The notes under the pieces were generated by a model. The model searched no databases. It saw only the letters and a list, made by a program, of their open reading frames with translations, and had not been told where the DNA came from. The position numbers and the translations under genes were made by a program. 64,000 nucleotides of DNA from Paenibacillus cymbidii (GTDB lineage: Bacteria > Bacillota > Bacilli > Paenibacillales > NBRC-103111): NCBI RefSeq assembly GCF_004764705.1, contig NZ_SHLX01000006.1, forward strand, positions 1-64,000. The letters run 5' to 3'. Each line of letters begins with the position of its first letter. Within the stretch, counting starts at the first letter, position 1. Positions 52,459 to 62,255 of this stretch are shown here, one piece after another.

Positions 52459-53292
52459 GCCAACAATTGGTCTGTTGAAGTCGCGAACGGGCTGCAATTG
52501 TTGCAGAAAGTACAGCAATTCCGCTGCTGTCGATGGAGACAGGTGGTGGAGCAGCAGGTGGACGCTTACGAGCCGAATACGCCATACATGGTTTCGTACC
52601 TGGGGAAACGATACGGGGCCGTCGGCTACCGGGCCCAGGCGTACGACTATACGACCGGGACGATTCCGGGCCAGGCTTACTTCACCAATACGGCGTGGAC
52701 CCGCCATGAGTTCGGCTTCACGACGCCGGCAGCGGGGCACGACGTGCGCATCCGCGTCTACAACTTGTCCGCATCGCCTGCGGGGCAGTCGATCGCTTTC
52801 GACAACGTGCATGCTTATCCGGCGCTGGCGGGCACGCAGCTTGCCAACGCCGGCTTCGAAACCGCCGACCGCTGGGATGCCACGCTGCCCCGCTACTGGA
52901 AACGCGGCGCAACGACGCTTGCCGCCAACGCGGTGCTGGACACGGCGGACCGGTCGGCCGGGCTCGGCTCGCTGAAGCTCGTCTCTGCCGGCAGCGGTTC
53001 TCTTCAGGAGCTGATCTATACGTGGAAGGGATATATGCCGGGCGCCGGCTATACGTTCAGCTTCGACGGCAAGGTTGCAGGCGCGGCGGGAGGCCGGGTG
53101 CAGATCGTCGACACCTCGACGAGCGCCGTCCTCGTGGACGAAACCGTAAGCTCGACCGCCTGGACCACCGTCTCGGCGTCCTTCACGGCTCCCGCGAGCC
53201 ATGACCATACGCTGCAGGTGATCCTGCAGCCGAACGATCCGGCCGTCTCCGACATGTTCCAGGTCGACCAACTGCAGTTGATCTCGCAGTAG
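52459..53292 (+). pseudogene. Truncated carbohydrate-binding (CBM4/9-like) protein remnant
   Basis: The frame from about 52459 to the stop at 53290-53292 encodes two CBM4/9-like beta-sandwich halves: PNTPYMVSYLGKRYG and AFDNVHAYPALAGTQ, then LANAGFETADRWDATLPRYW and YTFSFDGKVAGAAGGRVQIV. No signal peptide, catalytic domain, start codon with ribosome binding site or space after the HemAT stop is present, and residues around 52500-52560 look scrambled. It is best read as the 3' end of a lost secreted glycan-binding gene. A terminator follows. Confidence 0.6.
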
Positions 53293-53308
53293 AGTAGCTT
53301 CCGGTTGA

Positions 53309-53340
53309 CCCCCCCTGTCGCGATGTGACAGGGGGGTTTT
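53309..53340 (+). terminator. Rho-independent terminator after the CBM remnant
   Basis: CCCCCCTGTC / GACAGGGGGG stem followed by TTTT, 17 bp past the remnant stop. Confidence 0.85.
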
Positions 53341-53364
53341 GGGGGTTTATTTTACGTCGCTCAA

Positions 53365-54858
53365 TTAATTGGCGGTAACGACGAAGTCGTCGATCCAGAA
53401 TTTGATATTGTCGGCCCTGAACCCGGAAGCTCCCGGATTCGTGATCGGCAATCCCCACGAGGCTTGCCAGCCAGGCACCGAATTGTAGTAGCCCGCGGAC
53501 AAATGGCTGCTTAGCGTTTGGCCGTTGGCCGCGGTTCCATTGCTGTTGTCCAGCCACGAAGCAACCAAAACGTTGTTTCGATAAAGCTGGATTTGAACGG
53601 TTCCGCCCGTCTTATTCGTGACTTTCGCTTTGAAATCGTAGACGGTAGTCGAATCGTGCGCCAAATTCGTCATCCCGACTCCGGCCCAGGAGATGGCTTG
53701 CTGTCCGGCGCCGAAGTTCGGCTGATCCGCATCCGTAAAGAGCGTATAATAAACCCCGCTGTTCGCGACCAGATTCGACGGTCCGCTCCATCCCTGGGCC
53801 GGCAATTTGCGTTTCGCCACGACGACGTTGTTCGTCCTGTCGAATTGCAAGACATACAAATTGTATTGGGTTTGATATCTGAGCCAGACGTCTACCGCAT
53901 CCGCGCTATCAACGGCATAACCATCCTGTCCGAACGGGGCGGATTTGTATTTCCAGGAGATCGTCGCGTTGCCGATGGCAAAGCTGCGCGTATTCGTGCG
54001 GTAGAACCAACGATCCCCCCACTCATTCGGTTTGCCTGAAAAGCCCCAGCCATTGTCGGCCACGAATTTCCCGGTATCCGCTTCCCAAATGGCGGAAGGA
54101 TTGTTCGGCCCCGAAGTCCCGTTATTGGGGAACGTGCCGCCTGCGTATGTCGTATAATCGGTTATAATTTGACCGTTCGTATAGCTGTTGAAATTATCTT
54201 GGACAATGATGTTTCCAGGTGTTGGCGTTGGTGTTGGTGTTGGCGTTGGCGTTGGAGTTGGCGTTGGTGTTGGTGTTGGCGTCGGTGTCGGGGTCGGTGT
54301 TGGCGTCGGGGTCGGAGCGCCATCCGCCGTCCATGCCTGCACTTCCACGTAGTAGCCCCATCCGTTCGAAGTGCTGCCGTTCGTAAACAAGCGTATATAC
54401 CTCGCATTCACTGTCGGGAACTGGATTTCTTTCCCCGCGCCAGTCTCGGCGTATTCCGCGTCCGAACCGGTTCCTTGTCCGGCGCTATTGTTCGTATCGT
54501 TATTGAAGACGGTCGTTTTCGTGTTGAAATTCGGATCGTTGGATAATTGGATGATGACATCGTGAAACGTTCTGCCGTCTCCGTAATAGTGCCAAAGATT
54601 GACTTTGTCGATGTCATAGCTCGCCCCGAAATCGATCTTGATCCAGGTCACTCCCGTCGCGACCGACGTATAGCTGCCCGTACCGGTGTTCCCGTCCGTC
54701 GTGAGAGCAGGGCTCGAGATTGCCCCGCTGCTGGTCGGAATTTTCCCCAGGGCAACGTTCGTGCTCGCTGCCGATGAGCGGTTGGCGGGCATAACAAGAA
54801 GTACGGTCATCAACGAAAGGATAAGCGGCACCAGAACAACCTTCATGCGTTTTGGCAT
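53365..54858 (-). CDS. Secreted CBM32 (discoidin) protein with PT linker and C-terminal lectin-like domain
   Basis: A 497-aa secreted protein. Signal peptide to about residue 30 (VLVPLILSLMTVLLVMPANR, then SSAAS). Residues 32-178 form an F5/8-type C (CBM32) domain: NVALGKIPTSSG, WIKIDFGASYDIDKVNLWHY, ARYIRLFTNG. A long (PT)n linker near 181-214 leads to a 280-residue beta-sandwich (DNFNSYTNGQIITDYTTYAG, ISWKYKSAPFGQDGYA, DFVVTAN) like lectin or GH16-related modules. No catalytic motif seen. It follows the binding-protein gene of the third importer. Confidence 0.75.
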   Translation of the reverse strand: MPKRMKVVLVPLILSLMTVLLVMPANRSSAASTNVALGKIPTSSGAISSPALTTDGNTGTGSYTSVATGVTWIKIDFGASYDIDKVNLWHYYGDGRTFHDVIIQLSNDPNFNTKTTVFNNDTNNSAGQGTGSDAEYAETGAGKEIQFPTVNARYIRLFTNGSTSNGWGYYVEVQAWTADGAPTPTPTPTPTPTPTPTPTPTPTPTPTPTPTPTPGNIIVQDNFNSYTNGQIITDYTTYAGGTFPNNGTSGPNNPSAIWEADTGKFVADNGWGFSGKPNEWGDRWFYRTNTRSFAIGNATISWKYKSAPFGQDGYAVDSADAVDVWLRYQTQYNLYVLQFDRTNNVVVAKRKLPAQGWSGPSNLVANSGVYYTLFTDADQPNFGAGQQAISWAGVGMTNLAHDSTTVYDFKAKVTNKTGGTVQIQLYRNNVLVASWLDNSNGTAANGQTLSSHLSAGYYNSVPGWQASWGLPITNPGASGFRADNIKFWIDDFVVTAN

Positions 54859-54900
54859 CAGTCACACACTCCTTTAATGGATTGGCAATCGAGGTTGCCT

Positions 54901-54936
54901 TTCGATGCAGCCCCCGATTAGGAGGGCTGCATCGAA
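54901..54936. promoter_or_regulatory. Stable intercistronic hairpin between binding protein and CBM32 gene
   Basis: TTCGATGCAGCCC (54901-54913) pairs with GGGCTGCATCGAA (54924-54936), a perfect 13-bp stem without a T run on the minus strand. It may stabilise the binding-protein message or attenuate the CBM32 gene. Confidence 0.6.
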
Positions 54937-54947
54937 GTCGGCAACAA

Positions 54948-56495
54948 TCATTTAATGCGGTTATAGGCCGTTTTGTAAATATCCAGCATCTTGTCGATCC
55001 CCAGCTTGTTCGCCTCGCTTACATAGGCGTCCCACTCGGTTAAGCTTCTTTGCCCGAGAATGAATTTGGCGATATTTTCGTCGCGGTGCTTTTTGATCGC
55101 TTCGCCGGTCAGGTTTACCGATTCCGTTTCTTTTTCGTTCAGCGGCGGATTCGGCTGGAACGGCGCGTCGAATTGCCTTGCTTTTTTGTAAGCCGCTTGA
55201 AGCTCCGGCGTAGCGACGGACAAATGCGCGTCGTAATCGATCCACGTATAGGCACCGTTCGTTGCCAGCCCCGTTTTCGTTCGCAAATCCGCGATATCCT
55301 TATAATCGGATTTGATTTTCTTGACGCCTTGTTCGACGACATAGGTGACGCCTTCTTTTCCCCAGCTGGCCATATTCCTCGCTTCCTCCGAATAATAGAA
55401 GTCGATATATTTCATCGCTTCCGGTATTTTTTTCGAGGTGGAGGCTACCGTCAGCCCGGATTCCAGAAAATGCACGGATGCGTTCAGTTGCTTCCCGTTC
55501 GGACCGGCCGGCGGTTCCATGAATGCGAGGTTGAACGCCGGATTCTCCGCACGCAGCGCACTGTTGAAAAAGTCGATACGGCCGATATAATCGATTGTGA
55601 TGAAGGCTTTATTGGTAGAGATGATGTCCTGCCACTGCTTCGTATCGATGGAAAGCCACTCCGGAGGAATCAAGCCTTCCTGGTAAAATTTATGCAAGTA
55701 TTCAACAAGCGATTTGTAGTTTTGTTCTGTCGGTCCGTAGCGCCATTCTTTCTTGTCGAAATCGTAATATTCCTTGTACCATGTGTTGAATTCCGGTCCC
55801 ATGTTGAGCAGTTTGTCCAAACCGTCCCGCCAGGCGAGCGGATAGCTGTTCGGATAGAGCTGTTTCAATTGCCTGAGAACGTTGTAGAGCTCGTCAAACG
55901 TTTTGGGCGGGGCAATATTGTGCTTTTTGAAAATATCTTCGCGATAATGCCAGATCATCCGGTTGGTCTCGCCGAAGCCTTCGTTCGGGAACATATACAT
56001 TTTCCCGTCGTAGGACTTCGCTTGCTCGACGGCGGCAGGATATTTCTTCATCCACGCCTTGAAGTTCGGCATAAGATCGACATAATCGAGAATATTCGCG
56101 AGCGCGCCTTGCTGACCGAACCGGTTCGCCTCCTGATGGGTCGTCATGTACATCAGGTCCGGCATATTCCCCGAGGCGACGACCAGGTTCAATGTTTCCG
56201 ACAATTTGCCGGAAGGAAGCTGCACGTCGAGCGTGACACCCGTCTTTTCTTTGTACATGTCCCAGATTAGCCAATCTTTCTTGTAAGGCCAAGTCGGGTG
56301 GCTTTCCGTCAGCATCGAAAGCGTTATTGCTTTCATCGGCTCTTTCCCGCCAGGCTGCGGCGATTCCGACGGCTTCGCCGAATTCGATGCCGGCGCTCCG
56401 CCGGGCGCGTTCGATTGCTGTTTGCTGCCGGAGCAGCCGGCTGCAAGCGTGAGCGCAAGAACGGCGGCCATAAACAAAACCAGCGATTTCTTCAT
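54948..56495 (-). CDS. Sugar ABC transporter substrate-binding lipoprotein
   Basis: A 515-aa family 1 solute-binding lipoprotein with a lipobox (LTLAAGC, Cys21) and an S/G/P-rich linker. The DWLIWDMYKEKTGVTLDVQL block and SYDGKMYMFPNEGFGETNRM match LplA/YtcQ-like binding proteins. AGGGGGAAGTG precedes ATG 56495. It follows the two permeases of the third importer and is followed by the CBM32 gene. Confidence 0.9.
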   Translation of the reverse strand: MKKSLVLFMAAVLALTLAAGCSGSKQQSNAPGGAPASNSAKPSESPQPGGKEPMKAITLSMLTESHPTWPYKKDWLIWDMYKEKTGVTLDVQLPSGKLSETLNLVVASGNMPDLMYMTTHQEANRFGQQGALANILDYVDLMPNFKAWMKKYPAAVEQAKSYDGKMYMFPNEGFGETNRMIWHYREDIFKKHNIAPPKTFDELYNVLRQLKQLYPNSYPLAWRDGLDKLLNMGPEFNTWYKEYYDFDKKEWRYGPTEQNYKSLVEYLHKFYQEGLIPPEWLSIDTKQWQDIISTNKAFITIDYIGRIDFFNSALRAENPAFNLAFMEPPAGPNGKQLNASVHFLESGLTVASTSKKIPEAMKYIDFYYSEEARNMASWGKEGVTYVVEQGVKKIKSDYKDIADLRTKTGLATNGAYTWIDYDAHLSVATPELQAAYKKARQFDAPFQPNPPLNEKETESVNLTGEAIKKHRDENIAKFILGQRSLTEWDAYVSEANKLGIDKMLDIYKTAYNRIK

Positions 56496-56546
56496 TCCAC
56501 ACTTCCCCCTTCAGATGAATTATTTTCCCACTGTGAACTTGTATGA

Positions 56547-57410
56547 TCAACCCTTGATTGCCCCGATCATGACTCCTTTGACGAAATACTTCTGGAGGAA
56601 CGGGTACAACAAGAGAATGGGAACGGTTGAAACCATAATGACGGTATATTTCAACGATTCTTCAACCACGATCGAATCCGCCCGGGTCGTTTCGCTCATG
56701 TTCGAAGACCCGATGATCACGAGGTTTCGGAGAATGACCTGCAGCGGAAACAAGCTCTCGTCGCGCAAATACAGCAGCGGCAGATAGAAGTTGTTCCACA
56801 GGCCCACCGCATAGAACAATCCGATTGTCGCCAGGACAGGCTTGGATAGCGGCAAGACGATTCTGGCAAAGATGCCGATATCGTTCAGTCCGTCTATTCG
56901 TGCGGATTCCTCCAGATCCTGCGGGATATTAGAAAAAAACGTGCGCATGACGATCAAATTCCATGTGCTTACGACGCCGGGCAACACCATCGCCCAAACG
57001 GTATCGATCAGACCGAGCTCCTTGACGACCAGAAAAGTCGGAATCATGCCGCCGTTGAACAGGATGGTGAAGACGATCATGATCAGGAAGCCTTTGCGGA
57101 ACCAGAAGTTCCTCTTGGATAAGGCGAATGCTCCCATCGATGTAACCAGCAGGGCGAGCAAAGTGCCCAGAACGGTATATATAATGGTGTTTTTGTATGC
57201 GGTCAGTATTCTCCCGTCGCCAAGTATCAACTTGTAAGTATCGAAATTGACGCCTTTCGGCCATAGCGTAACTTCGCCTTTCATGACGAACACGTTTTGA
57301 CTGACGGAGACCGAGGCCATATAGATAAACGGATACAACGTGGCGACGACGACGACGAGCATGAGGATTCCGTTTACAATCGGAAATAAGCTTGTTTTTC
57401 TGGCGGGCAA
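56547..57410 (-). CDS. Carbohydrate ABC transporter permease (LplC/CUT1 type)
   Basis: A 287-aa six-helix permease with EAA loop QDLEESARIDGLNDIGI and the YFVKGVMIGAIKG ending of LplC-like proteins. GGAGAC lies just before ATG 57410. It is 13 bp from the LplB-type partner. No ATPase gene is present in the operon. Confidence 0.9.
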   Translation of the reverse strand: MPARKTSLFPIVNGILMLVVVVATLYPFIYMASVSVSQNVFVMKGEVTLWPKGVNFDTYKLILGDGRILTAYKNTIIYTVLGTLLALLVTSMGAFALSKRNFWFRKGFLIMIVFTILFNGGMIPTFLVVKELGLIDTVWAMVLPGVVSTWNLIVMRTFFSNIPQDLEESARIDGLNDIGIFARIVLPLSKPVLATIGLFYAVGLWNNFYLPLLYLRDESLFPLQVILRNLVIIGSSNMSETTRADSIVVEESLKYTVIMVSTVPILLLYPFLQKYFVKGVMIGAIKG

Positions 57411-57423
57411 TGGGAAGTCTCCT

Positions 57424-58383
57424 TTACCACAGACTCTCGTCTCCGAGCTTTCTGCTTATGGTGTTGGCGCTCAGAAGAAAGACCAGACTGATGACGCCGG
57501 TGAATAAGTCGATTGCCGTAGCGTAGCTGAAGTTGCCCTGGATGATGCCGACCCGATAGACATAAGTGCTGATAATGTCCGCCGTTTCGTAGGTCGCCGC
57601 GTTATACAGCAAAAATACCTTCTCGAAGCCGATCTCCAGTACTTGGCCGACATTCAGGATGAACATGATGACGATCACGGGCAAAATGCCGGGAAACGTC
57701 ACATGGGCAACCTTTCTCCAGCGATTCGCCCCGTCTATTTCCGCCGCCTCGTAAAGCTGGGGATCGATCGCCGTTACCGCGGCCAAATAAATAATGGAAG
57801 ACCATCCGATATGCTGCCACACTTCCGAGCTGATATAGATGGTCCGAAAAAAACCCGGTACAACCATGAAATTGACGGACTCGAAGCCGAAAGCGCGGAT
57901 CCCTTTGTTCACAATGCCGAACGTAGGGGAGAGAAACAAGGTCACCATTCCCGCGACTACCACGTTGGATATAAAATGGGGCAAATAACTGACGGTTTGC
58001 ACGAAACGCTTGAACGCCTGATTTTTCAACTCGTTCAGCAGCAGAGCGAGTATAATCGGCGCCGGAAATTCGAACAGCAGCCGGTACACCCCGAGCAGGA
58101 ACGTATTTCTGATCAGCTTGTAGCAGTCGGGATTGTTGAAGAAGAGCCGGTAATATTTGAACCCGACCCATTCGCTGGCCCATATTCCTTTAAAGATGTT
58201 GTAATTCTTGAACGAAACTGCGATTCCGAATATCGGCAAATACTTGAATAGCAGGTAATAGAGCAGACAGGGCAGGAAGAGCAGCAGTAAATATTTGTTG
58301 GCCTGGAACGTCTTTCTCCATTTCTTGTTTTTTGGCGCGATCATCAAGTCTGTGTTGCCGTCTGCCGGAAAATCCATTGACAT
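57424..58383 (-). CDS. Carbohydrate ABC transporter permease (LplB/CUT1 type)
   Basis: A 319-aa permease with YLPIFGIAVSFKNYNIFKG, EAA loop QLYEAAEIDGANRWRKV and a C-terminal VFLLSANTISRKLG segment. ATG 58383 is preferred to the longer frame because GAAGGGAG is 8 nt upstream. It is the first gene of the third importer operon and is divergent from the AraC sensor across 232 bp. Confidence 0.9.
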   Translation of the reverse strand: MSMDFPADGNTDLMIAPKNKKWRKTFQANKYLLLLFLPCLLYYLLFKYLPIFGIAVSFKNYNIFKGIWASEWVGFKYYRLFFNNPDCYKLIRNTFLLGVYRLLFEFPAPIILALLLNELKNQAFKRFVQTVSYLPHFISNVVVAGMVTLFLSPTFGIVNKGIRAFGFESVNFMVVPGFFRTIYISSEVWQHIGWSSIIYLAAVTAIDPQLYEAAEIDGANRWRKVAHVTFPGILPVIVIMFILNVGQVLEIGFEKVFLLYNAATYETADIISTYVYRVGIIQGNFSYATAIDLFTGVISLVFLLSANTISRKLGDESLW

Positions 58384-58615
58384 GCTTCGAACTCCCTTCT
58401 TCGTGCTTGTCGTCCTGACGCAAATGTATGCCATTTCATGCCTTCAAGCTATCGATTGTTTTGCATATCAATCAACCAATCCCGCGGATGTGGAGAATGT
58501 GCAGATGGAGTCGAACAAATGCATATCGCAGCTTGCCTTGACTTGCTTCTCATCCCTATACGGGGGGATTATAATAGGGGTGTATGGAAAGAGAGGGAAT
58601 AAGGGGAGGGTTGTT

Positions 58616-60859
58616 ATGGTGAAGCTGGCGTCTCTTGCGAACAGAACGAAATCGCATTACATCCGCTTGATCGCCGGTTTCCTTCTTATCGTCATGCTGC
58701 TGATCGGCTTCAATTTCATGTCTTTCGCTTTTTTTCAAAAAGCGGTATACAGGGAAATCATCAAGTACAACAATTTAAATCTCAAGCACACGGTGGACAA
58801 CTACGAAAGCTATCTTGTCCTGATCCGGAATATGCTGCTCAGCGAGTCCGGCGGCACCAACGTCATCGCGCTCGGCAACAGCCCGGACATGGACTTCTGG
58901 ATCGCCAACCAAATCCGGCTTGAGCTGGAACAGATCGTTACCAATCCTTTCCTGTATCTGGACAACGTCATTATCCATATGAAGGACAAATCTTACGTCA
59001 TTCAGAAAAACAACGTGATTGCGTATCAGGATTTTATGCAGAAATATTATCGCAACGATCGCTACAGCCCCGAATTTTGGCGGAACGAGCTGGAAGGAAA
59101 TTTTCTGTTCCACATTTATCCTGCCGCCGAATTTGCGGATTTCACCTTTGCCTCCGACAAACAGACGAACCGCTACATTCCGATCATCGTCAATAACCGA
59201 TATGCAACGAATTTGACCATCATGGCGTTTCTGGACGCCGAGAAGCTGCACCGGGCCTTCCATCACTCCATCAACGACAAATTGATCATCATCGACGACG
59301 ATAACCGCATCATCTTCGCTTCGGATCGTCAAGATCAGTCTGAAATCCTCCCCGTTTTCACACCGGACAGCGCTTTCAAGAAGAAGGGGGACAGCTACTA
59401 TTTTTATCAGCAGGGAGCTTCTTCCCGTTTAACGTATATCAACATTATTCCGATTGATTATATTTCGTCCCAAATTTTTCATCTCAAAATGATTTTCTAC
59501 TCGCTGCTGGCCGTTTCCGTCATCGTTGGCTTTCTGCTCTCGCTTTGGATGACCAACCGGTTCCATCTTCCGATCAAAAAAATACTGGAAGCGATCCAGA
59601 ATACGCGCTCCAACGGTTCCATCCGAACGAAGATCAAGGAATTCGATCTGATCCACACCAAAATTTCGGAAATGATGCTTGCCAATGATGCGATACAAGA
59701 GGATCTGTCCACTACAAATTCGATCGTCCAGCATTACGCCTACATCAACAAATTGAAAAAAATCCGCATGAACGGGGACAAAAACAAAGACTTGCATTTT
59801 GCCGACAAGCCCTTCGTTCTTGTCTTGTTCAAGCTCATCTTCAAACCAAACGCCGACAGCACGTCCGAAATCAATGAAGAAAGGGCGGTTTCCCATTACA
59901 GGGAGCTCGTGTACCGCTCCTTCTCGGAACGGTACACGGATTCGCATACGCTACAACTCGAACACGATCAAATTTTGTCCGTTCTGTTCCTTCAGGAAGG
60001 AATAAGTCTGATTACGATTCTGCAGCAAATGAAACAAGTGTTCGATATCGATCGGGACTACCTCTCCATCGCCATTGCCGTCAGTCCGGCGGAAAGCCAC
60101 TCCTCCCAGCTTACGGTCGCCTATCAGCGGGTGAGCGACCTGATAGAGCGGCGCAGGCTGTCGGATGGCGCACAAATTATTGTCACGGCGGAAACGAAGC
60201 ACGCGCCATTCGTATGGACAGGCGCTCAGGAGCATCAATTTTTGACCAGACTGCTGTACGGGAATGCCGAAGACGCCATCGAATGGATCGATGACAGAAT
60301 CGATCATCTGCAGGAGGAAGGCGCTTCGGCCGTCCGACTATTTGAATTTTCCGAATCGGCCGTCGCCATCGTCAAAAAGGAGATGCAAGCGCGACAATTG
60401 CGCATGGAGGAAATGGCCGGCGAGATAAGCGAACGGATCAAGCGCTGCCATACGCCGGAAGAGCTCAAGCTGTTGCTGGGAACGTTTGTCCGGCAGGCAA
60501 AAACCGGGATGGAGAAGCGGGAGAAAAACCCGGACCCGATTATCCGGTTCGTCACCGAGCACTTGAACGATCATCTGGATACGGATGTATCCCTCGACTG
60601 GCTGGCGGAAAAACTGAATCTTTCGGCCGGCTACCTTTCTACTTATTTCAAAGAAAAAACCGGAAGCAACTACCTGGAATATGTCAACCAGCTTCGCATC
60701 GATCGGGCCAAATTGCTGTTGCAAAGCTACAACATGCGTATCCAGCAAATATCCGAAAAAATCGGTTATACGAACGTAAACTCTTTTATCCGCATGTTCA
60801 AAAAATATACGGGCATTACGCCGGGAGAATATCGCAAAAAAATCGGCCTCGACCGCTGA
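58616..60859 (+). CDS. Membrane-anchored AraC-family regulator (sensor-HTH)
   Basis: A 747-aa protein: membrane helix at about residues 17-40 (LIAGFLLIVMLLIGFNFMSF), extracytoplasmic sensing region, second helix near 290-312 (MIFYSLLAVSVIVGFLLSLW), linker and AraC double HTH at about 650-742 (SLDWLAEKLNLSAGYLSTYF, IGYTNVNSFIRMFKKYTGIT). ATG 58616 follows AAGGGGAGGG. A TATAAT box at about 58570 lies upstream; no good -35 partner was found. It is divergent from the importer operon it probably controls. Confidence 0.85.
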   Translation: MVKLASLANRTKSHYIRLIAGFLLIVMLLIGFNFMSFAFFQKAVYREIIKYNNLNLKHTVDNYESYLVLIRNMLLSESGGTNVIALGNSPDMDFWIANQIRLELEQIVTNPFLYLDNVIIHMKDKSYVIQKNNVIAYQDFMQKYYRNDRYSPEFWRNELEGNFLFHIYPAAEFADFTFASDKQTNRYIPIIVNNRYATNLTIMAFLDAEKLHRAFHHSINDKLIIIDDDNRIIFASDRQDQSEILPVFTPDSAFKKKGDSYYFYQQGASSRLTYINIIPIDYISSQIFHLKMIFYSLLAVSVIVGFLLSLWMTNRFHLPIKKILEAIQNTRSNGSIRTKIKEFDLIHTKISEMMLANDAIQEDLSTTNSIVQHYAYINKLKKIRMNGDKNKDLHFADKPFVLVLFKLIFKPNADSTSEINEERAVSHYRELVYRSFSERYTDSHTLQLEHDQILSVLFLQEGISLITILQQMKQVFDIDRDYLSIAIAVSPAESHSSQLTVAYQRVSDLIERRRLSDGAQIIVTAETKHAPFVWTGAQEHQFLTRLLYGNAEDAIEWIDDRIDHLQEEGASAVRLFEFSESAVAIVKKEMQARQLRMEEMAGEISERIKRCHTPEELKLLLGTFVRQAKTGMEKREKNPDPIIRFVTEHLNDHLDTDVSLDWLAEKLNLSAGYLSTYFKEKTGSNYLEYVNQLRIDRAKLLLQSYNMRIQQISEKIGYTNVNSFIRMFKKYTGITPGEYRKKIGLDR

Positions 60860-60942
60860 TTTCGATCACACAACCGCCAAAGGCCAAAGCCGTTCGTCCG
60901 GGGACGATGGCGATGGCCCATTGGCGCAGCATAACCCGCGAT

Positions 60943-62049
60943 TTACTCTTCCTCCTGCTCCCGCAGCCAAATCGCCAGCTGCAGCGCCACCGCATCGTGA
61001 AACCGCTTCGGATCGAAGCCGGTTGTTTCCTTGATGCCGGCGAGCCGGTACAGTAGCGTATTGCGGTGCACGCCAAGCGCTTGCGACGCTTCCGCAACGT
61101 TCAAGTCGTTGTCGAACAGCGCCTGCATCGACTCGTCCAGCTTGTCCGGCAGCCGCTTCAGCACCCGCTCGGCGAATCGCCGACCCAGCGCTGGCGCCAG
61201 CTGGCGCACCAGCGCCTGCGTCGCCACGTCGGCGTAAACCGCCAGCGGCCGGTACGCCGCGCCAAGCCGCAGCGCCCACTCGCACTCGCGAATCGCCGCC
61301 GGCACATCGTGCAGTCCGGCCGCCTGCGCCGTGCTGCCGACGCGGCAGCCGCGCATCAGCCGCTCCGCCGCCGCTGCGGCCAGCTCCGGGCGCTTCGCCG
61401 CTTCGCGCTGCAACGCGCCGCCGATCACGAGGAGCAGCCGGTCCGCCGCGTACCACGCGGACAACGCCATCTCCTCGCTTCCGCCCGCCGCCGCTTCGCG
61501 CAGCCTGCGGGCAAACTCCTCGCGCCGCGCCGGTTCGACGGCGGCCGGAAACGCTGCCAGCAGCACGTCGAACGGCGGCTGCGGGCGCACCTGCAGCATG
61601 CCGAGCCGGCGTTCGATCGCCGGCCAGTCCGGTTCGCCGCGCATCAATTCCTCGGCGATCGCCTCCATCGTCCGCTGCCGCCACTCCTTCTGCGCCAATA
61701 GCTGCTCCTGCCGCATCATCAACTCGGTCGTCAGTTTTACAAAATCGCCGATCGCCGCCACCGCCTCCGGATCGCCGGTGATGCCAATCGCGCCGACAAT
61801 TGCGCCGCCGAATTCAAGCGGCAAATTGATGCCGCGTTTGCAGCCGGGCCAGTCCGCTTCATTCTCCGCCGTCACGACCAGCGGCGCCCGCGAGCGCATG
61901 GCGGCCAAACCGCCTTCGTGCTTGTTGCCGACGCGCTCCGGATCGCCGGAAGCGATAATCGTTCCCGACTCGTCGACAATGTTGATGTTGTACCGCAAAC
62001 GAGCCATCGTTTCGCGTACGATCGATTGGGCAAGCGGTTCGGTCAGCAT
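60943..62049 (-). CDS. cdaR: CdaR-family sugar-diacid regulator
   Basis: A 368-aa regulator: N-terminal diacid-recognition domain (LAQSIVRETMARLRYNINIV, then IIASGDPERVGNKHEG), middle region, and a C-terminal PucR/CdaR HTH (NLNVAEASQALGVHRNTLLY, then RLAGIKETTGFD). In enteric bacteria CdaR activates glucarate/galactarate/glycerate genes. Here it is divergent from a glycerate kinase, which supports the same logic. AAGGAAGAAGG precedes ATG 62049. The symbol is by family and context. Confidence 0.8.
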   Translation of the reverse strand: MLTEPLAQSIVRETMARLRYNINIVDESGTIIASGDPERVGNKHEGGLAAMRSRAPLVVTAENEADWPGCKRGINLPLEFGGAIVGAIGITGDPEAVAAIGDFVKLTTELMMRQEQLLAQKEWRQRTMEAIAEELMRGEPDWPAIERRLGMLQVRPQPPFDVLLAAFPAAVEPARREEFARRLREAAAGGSEEMALSAWYAADRLLLVIGGALQREAAKRPELAAAAAERLMRGCRVGSTAQAAGLHDVPAAIRECEWALRLGAAYRPLAVYADVATQALVRQLAPALGRRFAERVLKRLPDKLDESMQALFDNDLNVAEASQALGVHRNTLLYRLAGIKETTGFDPKRFHDAVALQLAIWLREQEEE

Positions 62050-62096
62050 CGGTTCGCCTTCTTCCTTTTAGACATTGCGCCTATAAAATTACCACT

Positions 62097-62155
62097 ATTA
62101 TAACGTATATTTGGCGATAACGACTGAATCGTTTTGCCCGAAAACCCGATATAAT
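62097..62155. promoter_or_regulatory. Divergent promoter region with two TATAAT boxes
   Basis: ATTATA at 62097-62102 is a perfect -10 on the minus strand towards cdaR; TATAAT at 62150-62155 is a perfect -10 towards the glycerate kinase. Neither has a consensus -35, consistent with activator-dependent promoters. Confidence 0.5.
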
Positions 62156-62255
62156 ATACCTAATACCCATTGCAACCGGATTCATAATCACGCCTTCGGC
62201 AGCGTCCGCCTTGTCTGGCACGGCTGCCGGACGGCTCGACGGAGGACGAACCGAA

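Noticed and set aside
51646..53271. 541-codon minus-strand open frame opposite the HemAT-like gene and CBM remnant.
   Set aside because: Arg/His-rich shadow; the plus strand encodes convincing globin-sensor and chemoreceptor motifs.
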